Below, piece after piece: positions 24,701-36,700 of a stretch of 64,000 bases of DNA; position 1 is the first letter of the stretch; every line of letters begins with the position of its first letter. The translations under genes and the position numbers were made by a program. Under the pieces are notes generated by a model that did no database searches, was not told the origin of the DNA, and saw only the letters and a program-made list of their open reading frames with translations. Source of the stretch: Stercorarius parasiticus (taxonomy: Eukaryota; Chordata; Aves; Charadriiformes; Stercorariidae); NCBI GenBank assembly GCA_013396915.1, contig VWZL01002557.1, forward strand, positions 278,375 to 342,374, read 5' to 3'.

Positions 24701-27700
24701 TCACAACTGCACCACTCCCTAGTGAAAAACAGGCACTATCTGCTGCAAAAAAGGGGCTCCTTATTTTCCAGACCGTTTATGGATTGGTCTCATGACTCCT
24801 TGCAGCGACAGGCCATCTTCAGGTTCCGAGTTCAGTACAGATCAGACGCAGCACATCATCAGCACCAAAACTTGACTCCAAAGTGCAAGAGATCACCTCA
24901 AAACCACCCTTTTATTTGGGGATTAGCAGAGGAAGATCTTTTTCACTGGCTATGCAGTCAAGTGAGCGAGTTCAAAGAACTAAAGTAATATTAGTAAAAG
25001 AAAAGCAAAACAGCAATAGAGGGTGGTGAGTTGTTGGGTTTTTTTTAATCAAACTTTCATCGCTTTCAGTGTTGATGACAAGAGATAAACCACCCTAATA
25101 TTCACAGTGCATCCATAAATTATACCAGGTTTCTGATCCCCGACCCTTCCCCTCAGCAATGGCTCCTTATACTGAAGCCATGCACCCATTATGGCCAGAG
25201 CGCTGGCTTTCTGTTGTCCCAGCGCCTCAGGGGTGCTAGGTGCTTGAAAGGCAAAATAGGAACCACGCCAGCAGCAGGGACCAGCCTTCCTAACTTAAGA
25301 GACACGGCAAAAATCTTCATGTGGCTGGTAGCCACAGGAGAGATGTAACATACCTTGTAGAGCAGAGAAGGGGAGCTCCAGCAGTTCACAGGCAGGAGGT
25401 GGTAATCGCTCCCCAAGGATCCCACTGCTCCTTTTAATTGGCTGGGTCCCAGGGGATGCTGGTGCCAGCAGCCACTACTGGTCTGGCTCGCTCCACTGCC
25501 AGGGTGCCGGCCCCCAGCAGCCCCGGGCCAGCACAGCCCCTGCCATCCTCATGGCATGAGTTCAGCACTGGAGCGGCATGCCTTACACCAGCCACTCCGG
25601 GACTATAATCTTCCCAAAGCCAGATCTCCAAGATGAACGTCTCGGAAGTTCTGGCAGACTCATCTTAGGTATTCTGATTATTATTTAGTCCGTCAGCAGC
25701 CTTTCTGAAAACTCCTTGAGTTACAAAGGGTCAAGGCTAGACCTACATATACAGTAGCCACGTGCCCCAGAAAGTTGCCAGTAACATAAAAATAAATAAT
25801 TTTATTCCCTTGGTACTACTCAATACTTATTGCCTCTTAGTATGGGTCTACATTGCAGAGTACAGCATTAAGCAAAGCTTTCAAGGCATTAATTCCGATG
25901 CCAGTAGTTTAGTTGTAACAGTGTGGAAGCTGGCACAGGCAAGTTTTTCCTATGGGGAAGAACTCACACCACAACAAAAGGGCATCGAGTTTAACTACAA
26001 TCAGTCCTTGCAAACAAACATATTTATGACTTAAGAACAGCTCCTCAGTTTACGTAAAATATTTTTTAATAGTTAAGCTAAACCAACAGTAGTATATCCA
26101 CAGACACTGCACTCAACTGAAGAGTGACAACTTACGGGCGCCAGTCTGTGTGCAGACAAGGCCTTACTTTTTTGTTTTCGCAACGGTACTTACAGCTTCC
26201 TACATCGCTTCTACCTCCTGAGCCATAACTCCTCTCTCTTGAGCGTACTGCATTTTCCCCCTACTCTCTTTATAGTGGTGTATTTTCTTTCTTTCCTGCC
26301 TTCAGACTGTCATTACAGAAAGAAAAAAAAAAAAGTGACACAAGAAAAAGATACATAGATCATGTATGCTACAATCTAAGCATTTTGGTATGCACATCAC
26401 GTTTTCTGATGATGGGCTCCCAATATGACTGTATTCCCTTTACAAAGTCTCCGTATTTTGTCAGAGGTGTATAGGAACAAAGCAGTCCAAGTGCCCTTTG
26501 CATCTGAGATCGATACAAGCAAAGACTATTCACTTTGTGAGTAGCTCTTGTGTGTAGAAACGTTTAGCTGCAGAAGAAGTGAAGAAAACTGAAAGGGGAC
26601 AATAAAAAGGAAATGTGCGTCACCAGAGCCAGAGCTCTACAAAACCGGCCTCCCACTTCCAGGAGGTGGCAGCGTTGTCTCCATAATTCACAGCTGTAAA
26701 GCAGGAGAGATACCACAAACATAGAGCTTTTCTCTTAAACACTTCCCATTCATTCAGTCCTGCTCATCAACAACTTTTATGAAGTTCTAGTACCAAATAT
26801 TACAAGAGACAGCTATAAACTCATACTATTTATCTGTCTGCAGTTAAGCAAACAGAAGTTTAGTGGCTTAGTGTAAATTTCTCAAGAAGTTCTACCCCAA
26901 GAACAATAATAAGAAATAAACATTTAATGTTTATTTTTTATCTAATATATCCTCTTCAGTCTCCTGTGCACTTAGTTACTTCTATCAATAAATGCAGTGA
27001 AGATGGTTACATAGCTTTAGCACCCAAGTTGAGTAAATTATCAGTTCATGTATTTAAGTCTAGTAAGTCAGGTGAACTTCAAAGATTCAAAGCCCTGATG
27101 AGTACTTGGTATACTTATGACTGAGTAGTTTAAAAACTGGGATACTGCAAGCATCTACCATCTTCCCCTCCTTTTGGATTAATTTTCTATTTTAAAACTG
27201 CTGATACATTTGCTGCTGACTTCTATTTCACAATTCACAGTAAAAATATAGAAAAGTCTGAAGTTTTGTCCTATCAAGCAGAAAACCTGAGTTCATGTGC
27301 TTCAGACATACACACTGACACTGCTGATAAACCTCTGCACCAGCAAACTTCACGTTTGAAGTGTACCTTTACCCCCTCTTTACAGGGCAGCAGTGAATAT
27401 AATGGACAATTATTCTTACAAATGCAATATATGGTAATAATTAGCGTAAAACGTTAAATATAGAAGCCATCAGCAGAGTCAAATAAGCAGTGGACTGCTT
27501 TTGTGGTTCCTTCTGGAATAAAACATGTTTATATTACACTGTTTGAAGTTTGTCCTCGTCCGGTATAATTAAAAATAATGCTTCCTATTTATTGTAAGAT
27601 GTCAGTCAGTCTGCTCCCAACATTTCAGAAATCACTTCGGGTGGTGCTTCCCCACAAACACCCAGGTGATCTCACTGAATAAACGAGAGTCTGTTCTGCC

Positions 27701-30700
27701 TTTTTTATGAATTTTACATCTCCTTTGATATGACCTAAATATTGATAATTAGCACTAGTTCACATGACAAATTCCAGAGTTCTATCACAACCTGAATCCC
27801 TGAACATCTCAACAATCTATATACTCGTATCAATTTGGAAGCTAGGGTGACTTTTGAATTTAAAGTTGAGCACTGCATATTAAATTAATACCAATTTTCC
27901 TAACGAAATTAAAAGCAACACTTCTGAAAGGGAATGTGACACATACCTAACCTCCTCTTATACGTGTAGTTCAAGCACTGCCTGAAACTTTTAAAAGTAC
28001 TTGTACTTAATATTCACTTATCAAAGCAAGGTCAAGGTATTTCCCGCTCTAGTTATTATATGAATAAATAGGATTATTTTCACTGGGAACACCAAAATGT
28101 TACACAGTGTCGTTAATCAGGCTCCAGATTTTGGTGTACAAAGTCACTTCCAACTACAGTCCTAACTGATCCCCAAAAGAGCTACAAAAAAAAATTATGA
28201 AGTAAAGAAATGCAAACTAATGGGGAACAGAGAAAAGGAAATCGCTGCTCTATATAAACACATACTGCTAGCACCAAATACACTTTCTTCTTTTTTTAGA
28301 TGCAAAATAGGTTGGGAGGAGAAAGGGGTGTTTGGTGGCAGGGTTTAGATGCAATACACGATATGCCCCTATCACCCAGTACCTCTGTAAGAATAGCCGA
28401 TTTTCTTCTTGCTATTACTTAATAAAACTAGTCATATGTAACAAACCCAAAATCTTGTACCTGACAAGTACAGAGGAAACATATAAAGTAAATCCATGTC
28501 TGAAATATGATGAACTGACTGATGGATAGTATTAGAGAGTAATTCTGCTAGTCATAAGTTTCCTTAATTCCTAAAGGGCCTCGCGCACTGAGGTGGCAAA
28601 TCAGGATTTGCAGAACGTGGCTTGAAGCTCTGGGAGAACGCAGGTGGTATTTTGAGATACTGTATATTGAAGAATCCCGTCCTTATTCTCCTCTAGGTGA
28701 CCTTAAGTCCCAACATTAGACGCCAAGATGTCTGAACAACATCTTAAACGTCTTTCATAATCTCTGTTCAGAAATACGCATTTCTAAGCGGTGAGTCACT
28801 TTGTTCCAAGATTAGTATCTAAAACAGATTATGTGTTTTGTCCACTGAAGGTGCTTTTCTTGACAGACTACCTCAGACTTCAAGAGTTCTAACTTTTAGA
28901 TACCTGAGGTGAAATGAGATGACTCTCACAAATTTTCCATAACGCTCTAACTTTTACGTTTTGAAGAGCACAGAAGATTTGTTAAGGGAATAAAATCTTG
29001 TAGAATGCTCTTAAAGATGAGGCAACAGCAGCTTCTCAGGCAGATTACAGCTCAAGCCCATCCAATCAAAAAGCAGGACAAATTTTTTCACAAGTACACA
29101 AACAATTTACCTGGGAATTTAGTAATGGCACAGAGACCCCACGTATTAGTACAACTTACCTTAATAATAGCAATCTGAAGCTCTTCCTTGCATTTGATAT
29201 GAGAGTTCTTCATCACACAAATTATGTTGTTTTCTATTCGTTATTGAAGTCTGGTATATACACATATTTTTGAACCAATTTAACAATTTAGCTACAGGAG
29301 TCCGATTCTCTACTAGAGTTTGTTAAATCTGTATAACCCCCAGCGTGGTAAAACTTAAGAACCACCCCCCTTACAAAAAGCCCAAACTTGTAGCCTCAAA
29401 GCCTGTAATCCGTGTCTTCTAGAAAAAAACCTGTAGCAATAAGGATATTTTAAGTGATACGGTTATATGGACACTTGCAATTATATTGAGATAGAAAGTA
29501 TCATAAAAACTTGACATGTAAAATAAGCCCTTATAGTTTCGTATTTACATCTTTCCTAATCTTAGTTATGTTTAAAACAGTACAGCTTCTGACAAAAAAA
29601 GCTACAGCTTCTTTAGACGCAGCTTAAAAAAAAATAAATCCAAGTTTATCAAAATATGTATCTTAAGAGTTCTCTATAAAAGAGGCACAGGGCCCAAGAA
29701 ACAAAATATGCAACGAAAATACGCAGGGAAAAATTTAAAATATTTAAAAACATTTGATGTGTATAAACACAATTAAAATATACCTAGTAAGACTACTATA
29801 TGCTATAATAATAAACAGCAGTTTAAGGTAGCCGGCGTTCCCTCCGTGCTTAAAAATTACATCTAAAAAAAAATCTCATCTTAAAGATAATTTATAAACT
29901 TACGTGTTACCTATAGTGTATTTAATAATTAGGTTTATTTCTGAAAAGAAAATGCAAAATTGTCTAAAGTGTGGTTAAGAAAGTTGTGAGAACTGCATTT
30001 CTGAATTCATTAATCTTCAAGTGAATAAATATTAGACACCAGGTCATGTGCTTTGTAAACGTGAAATGGAAGATTTCATCTGAAGTTCCACCACTGCATT
30101 ATAAAACTACTTAGCTGGAGCTAATAAAAAAAATGTCATTAGCAGAAAGACTTGTTCAGGCTACAACGCAGTAATTACTTACCTTTATACAAGTTATAAG
30201 GATGCTAATTCAAAAACCTGCAAAAATATGCAAGGCAATATCTCTGCCCAATATCCACTTCAGATGTGTTCTTCTGTGTGTGTGGATAATGTGTGAAGTA
30301 TGAAAATATAAAGGCGGAAAAAAAAAGAAAAAGTACTGCCTCCCCCCAAACTTAAAAGTAAAGAATGGTCCTTAAATTATTTCATGTAAGGAAGAACAGC
30401 AGCAGGAAGAACCTGGATATACTTGACAGTTAAAAGCTGTTTGCAGAAGTGTAAGTATCATTGCATACCACGTTGAAGATTTCATTCTTGGCACTAGCAC
30501 TGAAAATGCAAGACCTGGGAGAAAGGTGCCAAGTCTAAATTACAAAAATACAATTCAAATTAGTACAGTCAATTGCTGATTCACGGTGCACACTGTGCAA
30601 CCTTTTTGTAAAACTGAACACGAATTTATCGATACTTACCTTTTCTAGTTACGAAACAGTTATTGTCTTTACAGGAAAAATTTAAAGCTTAATCATGTAG

Positions 30701-33700
30701 TTTTCATCCAGAAATCAGCTGGGTAGCTTGATAGGCTCTTAATCATACAACTGATACAAATGAAACTCCTAAAAGTGTCTCCCATTTGTGTTTATCTCTG
30801 TGTGCAAACCTTTGAAGGTGAAGAAAAGTAGTTTGGTGCCATATTAAGCAAAAAAAAAAATATCCTAAACTCCCTAGTCTTGCAGAGCCAAGAATGGATG
30901 GGTATTCAAAGAAAATGTAAATGATTATTCAGGAATATCCCTATGCGATACATACATTTGAACAACAGTGAAGATGAAATGGCAGCAGTCCTTTCAGGCT
31001 TTACAGCATTGTAATTATGATCGCTTGCCCAGGATGGCGTGGTGTTTTCTGCTGCTGGCTCTTTAGCAATAGGTTGAGTGTTCACCTCCGTCTTGGCACT
31101 TGTCAAAACAGTCTTCTTCATATTCATCTCTCTTTTGTCAGGAAATTGTCTCTTTTGGTTTGAAAGAGGCTTAATACCTGCCTGTATGATTAAAAGAAGG
31201 TTAATTACTAATAATCATAGAATATATATTATATTTTACAAACAAGCAGAGATATAGTTACATACATGTACACAAATTTCTTTCATAGTAAGCTCCTGTA
31301 AATACACTTGAAATGATGTAATTTCAGATTCAAGTCTATAAAGCAAAGGTAATATACACTGTAACTTCAGGAAAAGAGAATGGTAAAGAAACCACCTGAA
31401 AACGACAGTATTTATCATCAAGATGTGGGGGTTCTGCTTCTTTGTTTGAAAAGCTACTGCCCGTTTTATAGTGGTCTCAAAAGGGAAAGAGGGTGGCTTT
31501 TATTTCATCTTTTTGCTTCCCAAAGCATAGATACAATGCGGTCACATTAATTCATAATCCACAGTAATTCCAAATTACTGTCTAAAACTCAGTAATTTAG
31601 AGTTTAAAAAGGTAAAATTAATTTGGAATTAAATTAAGATAAAAGACGTACTGCTTATACTTAGCTTACCTGCAGCTGAGATTTTGGCATGCCAGGTTTT
31701 TCAGATTTTGGTTTGATCTTCTCTTTAGGTTTTGGTTTTGCATCTTTGCCAGAACTTAAAATCTTCATCGTCGCTGCCGCATGTTTGAGAATGCAATCGT
31801 TGCTGCAGTACACAGAATCAGGCTGAGCCAGGTTAAAACAGCCAGGACCGATGCACTTTGATGCACCAGGAGCTTCAATTATCTATGGATTGAAACGGAG
31901 TGAGTTCAAACTTCAAAGAGGAAACAACAGAAACATACCTTTATGATATGAAGAAATGTTTATGTACATGTGTGCAGACCGCAGCTAGGACTGTTAGTGA
32001 CTTGCACAATTGCCAGTGTGAAAACTTTCATGCATGATATAACAGAAACAACCCATAGAAATTAAAGAATTTCACTCTTGTAACACACTATTTTCAGAAT
32101 GTGTTGTACTTTCAAGTGGCTGGTCTGCCGGCAGTGAACTAAGGCAGGCTGGTTTCCTAAACTTTCAGATCCCGTGAGGACACAAATGTTTTTTTCTGAT
32201 CCTCTACATCATGTGAGAAATCTCCTTAATAACGCAGAACTGGTTTCTCAAGACCAAGGTTTCTAAAACACATTTTACTCTTCTATCACCATCAGCAGCT
32301 GTCCCAACTATGTACATATGCAAAAGGAAGTATGCAGCTATTCAGGTGTACAGATAATTCTTGCTCTAGAGGTTCACCAATTTTAATTTTCAAGTCTCCA
32401 ACTTACATCAACACAACCCTTCTCCCAGATAGTTTTGCCATAGCCGATTACTTCTTACGCATTGAGAAGTTTGCATACGCAATCTGTATTTTCCTCTACT
32501 TCATAATTACTCTCCATTTATATCGAATTGTTACATACTATGAACTTCCACTTCAAATGTTAAGATTTAGAAAATAGCACATTCCTCGAAAACAGAGTAC
32601 GTTAGGTCAAAGCCTAGAAATGTGTGGAAGCTCTATAGGCTCCAACGTATTGTCTCTGGGTATTATGCCTTTAGTCTCACTCTTCTAGATTACTCCTAAA
32701 AACATTACACGAGCTAACCTAACACTCAGAACTACAGGAATTTTAGACAGCCTCTCATGTATCAATAATCTGCAATTTTTAACTACCAAAAGCAAGGTTT
32801 TCAGGAATATTTCCAGTAAAAAAAAAAATACATAAAAAAATTATTTGCATAGTGTGGCTTATTTTTCCCCAATCAGAAGTCAGTAAGACAGCATCATCTG
32901 CTACAGATAAAACCTGGGTCTGAAAATTTTCCCATAAAAATTAAGTTTATGCTTTAGAATAGTCCTCCATCAATGTACGCACCAAACTGTGAAGTACAAG
33001 AAAGAACTATCAATTCATGTTCCCTAAAATGCACCTCAAACTTCAGACTAACTGAGCTGTCATTTCTAATTAAGGGCATTAGCTCAGATGATGACAAAAC
33101 TTTCAGTGTTCATGTCTGTACTTATACAGTTTCTAAGAGTTTTAATCACAAACCTAAACTCTACAGCTGTTGCTTATGGACAGCAACAAAAAGGAGTCTT
33201 TTCTCAAAGTGCGTAGAATACTGGTGTAAGAGAACAGATAAAGTGAATAATGAGACTGTTCAGTCACTGTAACATAAAGTTATTTCAGCACATCAACATC
33301 AGAAATAGCAATGATCTTTTTGCCTAGAATAGGCAGGGAATTCCACAGCAAGAGCGCGGTGCTTGCTTACACAAGCCATAGAGGGATCTTAACTGAGGAA
33401 TGAGGGACAGCATGGGCTGCAACACAGACTCGACTCAAAATGTGGTACCACCTGGCAAACACAAGTAGAGCAATTCCATTCCACTTCCAAATGCCAAAAG
33501 AATACTAAAATATAAGCAGTTCTTCCATAAGAGGCACTGAGTTAATGATAATTATGGTTTTCTTTCCCTAAAGGAGAGATGCCTAACATGTTCAAGGAAC
33601 TTGGTAGCATGCTAATATCAAAGAGTAATTGGTGATACTCAGAAGCAAAACTTAAAATTAATATTAACACTGTCAGTGAAAGGCAGATCAACACCAACAG

Positions 33701-36700
33701 AAATGGACTCTCAAAAACATTTTTGTGTACAAAGAAGTACAAATTATTTGAAACTGTATTTGAAAACATTCTTGAGAAAAATGCTGTTTTCTACATATTT
33801 ATCTTAAAATAGTAAATATTTATGTATTAAGCACAAACTGTTCTGACCTATCTATTAAGCTCACTATGCTAATTCTACTATTTAAATTGATTAGAAGTGG
33901 GTGGCGTTCCATAAATGTTTTGTAGAAAATGTATTACAACAAAAGATTCCTCCAGAGGGATGCTTATATTCAAAATTGTAATACTTTTCTAGGGATGACT
34001 TCAAAGTTTAAAGATTAAGTGTGAAAGAACAAATTCATACACAAAGAATATGAACAGCTGTACCATTCTAACAGCAGATACACTGAACATGCTCTTCAAA
34101 GCATAGCAAGAAGAAAAAGGAAAGTGTTCAAGATGTTGACATTATGATAGTAGCTTGGGCAGTACAAAGACAACCACTATAGCATGAAGTTTTTTTAATT
34201 TGTGTATATTGAGCTGCAGAAGCTTCTTTGCCTGCATTTTGAATTGGGCATGAAACTTGCCATTACAAAACTTAAACTTCTTTTATATTTTACGCCAGAA
34301 TTTGCAATAATTCAAAATACACATTTTAATGTTTAAAAAAGGCAGTAGAAAACAATTGTCTATGTACTAATAACCTGAAGAAGCATCAGGAAAAAATCAG
34401 AACTTCAAAGACTAACTGGAAGTACAGAGAAAGTACAGCTGGAATTAACTCCAACACAGACACTTGTCAATGTTAAGTAAAAAGTTTCACTATCATGGAA
34501 AATGTCAACAATTGTTTGAAATTATCTCAGAGCTAGTATAAGCCAGTCCAGAATTCTAATATTTTTATTAAAAGAACACCTTATTATTTGATCAGGGCAG
34601 AACAGCACAAAGCTGTAATGTGGCATTTCCTTACACCTATATAAAACTTCTAAATCCCCCACTTCAGAAAAAACACTTTCTTAGTTTTAGTTCCTGTACT
34701 GATAGAACTATGGATAAACTTCCGCTAAACAGTAATATTTAGCAGGTTGTTCAGCTTCATGTTTAGCTTTAAAAAACTAAGTCAGATTTACAGCCATGCA
34801 AGTAAGCCATGGTTGCAATGCACTCAAGTGAAATACGAAGATAAGAAACAAATCCAATACTTACAGGCTGAAATATCTTTAGTTTTTTCTTCCCACTTGG
34901 ATTTGCAGCTTTTTCAATCCTACCCTTGATTCCTTGGTCCTCAACAGATTTTTGTTCAATTGTTCCGATGCTTGTGAATTCTGTGCCATCCACATTTACT
35001 TGCCCCGCTTTACCTTCCTGCTGGTCTATTTCTGAAGCAGGCTCATCCTGTCCCTGTAGAATGGTGCAGTTTGGACAGATATAGTCCTCACCATTCCTCT
35101 CCAGCAATCGCCCTCGAGCCTCAGAAATACCCACGCAGTCACCATGAAACCATTCCTCACATCTATCACAACAAATCATAAATCTGAAAAAACAAAAACA
35201 CCAACCAAGGAACAGTAAAACACTGTGAAATGAAAAAACAATTAACATTTAAGGGATATTTCAAGCAGATCTTAAGTACCCCACTGAAGTACCAGTATAC
35301 TGTTCTGCCCCACTGTTCATTTCTGTATTCATTTACTTATCCCCTCTTTTTAAATATTTGTTACGAACTCCCCCACAAACTTGAAAGCAACCCAACAGCT
35401 CATTTATATACTCAAAAAGTAAATGTTAGCATTTGGTTTAATTTTTCACCACAGAAAACTTCCAACTACTTGCACTGCATTTGTAGTTGAAACCTTTGCC
35501 TACCTGTTGTTATGCGGCTGACGACAAATACAATACAGAGCATTTGGGTCATAAATCTCAGACTCGGGTTTACTTTTGGGCAGTTCTTCGGGTTCTTCAT
35601 CTGTGATCCCTTTTGTGCTGAGGGCAGGCTTTACCTCCTTCTGAACCTGAAGATCTTCAGTGTCTTCCTCAGACACAACCACTTGGCTTGCAATCTCAGT
35701 GCTGTCTGCAGTCTCAGGCTCTTGTTTGACAGGCAACTCAGACTCAACTTGTTTTTCACACTGGGCGTCACCCGTTTCTGTAGGATCTTGTTCTGAATTT
35801 CTCTTCCTCAGCCGGATCTGTATATCCTTCAAGGTCAGCTGCACAGGTTTCTCTTCAACACGTTTCTTCCTTAGTCGATTCTGCAGTTCCTTTAGTGTCA
35901 ATCCATCACTGTCACTATCAGAAGTATCACCTTCCTCTTCCTCCTCCTCCTCCTCCTCCTCTTCTTCTTCTTTTGTGCGTCTGCTTTTAGAGCCTTTCTG
36001 ATCCTTGCTACTCCTAGTGCTAATTCTCCGAGTTGCAGGTTTTATATCTGGAGTGCTCTCAACACTGTCTTCTGAAGCGGTTTCAGCATCTGTAGCTGGG
36101 CAGGATGCCGGTTCACTTGAATCTTCCAGAGCAGTAGGGACACTCCTCCTTCCTCGACGCCTTACTGTGGTAAGAAATTCTTCCACTCTTTCTGTTCGCT
36201 TTGGTTGCCGTCCACTACGCCTGAGGTTTAAGCTTTGCTGCTGCTGTTGTGGCTGTTGTTCACTAGAGTCCACATCAATATCTCCTGCACCTTCTCGCTT
36301 CGCAATCGTAGTCCTTCGAAACCCCCAGGTTTTCCTGAACTCTTTACTTGTAGGCTTGATAGTTTTTTGTTCCTCCTCATTGCTTTGCTCACCTTTCTCA
36401 TCCAAAACTGATGCTAAAAACAAGGGTAGAGTTATTAAACCGGTGGTGAATGAAGATATTTTTCGTAAGTGGTTTTTTTCCAAAACGGTATTATTTTCTT
36501 TGTGATAATAGATCTAGATACATATAGGCATGTATCTCCACCCCATTTTATGACCCTGAACACAGATAAAATATTTTCTTGTGAACGTGATACCACCGCA
36601 GTAGCCATTAAGTAGGTCACCAAACACAGTGACAACATAATCCAGCTGTTATAAACTCTTTTGTTATTTAAACACATATATATCCACACATACGTACACA

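Larger units (their letters stand above)
17430..30955 (-). other. Large DIDO1 intron, 13.5 kb
   Basis: Between the exons ending at 30956 and starting at 17429. Mostly AT-rich with A-runs (17767, 17848, 18325). It holds several GC-richer blocks: 18600-19090, 20700-20985, 22590-22800, 23400-23530, 24060-24160 and 25190-25640, some with exon-like ORFs. Two CTCF-like motifs lie at 24101-24115 and 26659-26673. No known gene, tRNA or full transposon was recognised. Confidence 0.65.

Noticed and set aside
24722..24988. 88-codon plus-strand ORF with a Trp-Leu motif that recalls SAM/Pointed domains
   Set aside because: The resemblance is a few residues only and no partner exon was found.
31214..31226. 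AATCATAGAATAT resembling the CR1 3' tip
   Set aside because: Too short; no adjacent CR1 body.
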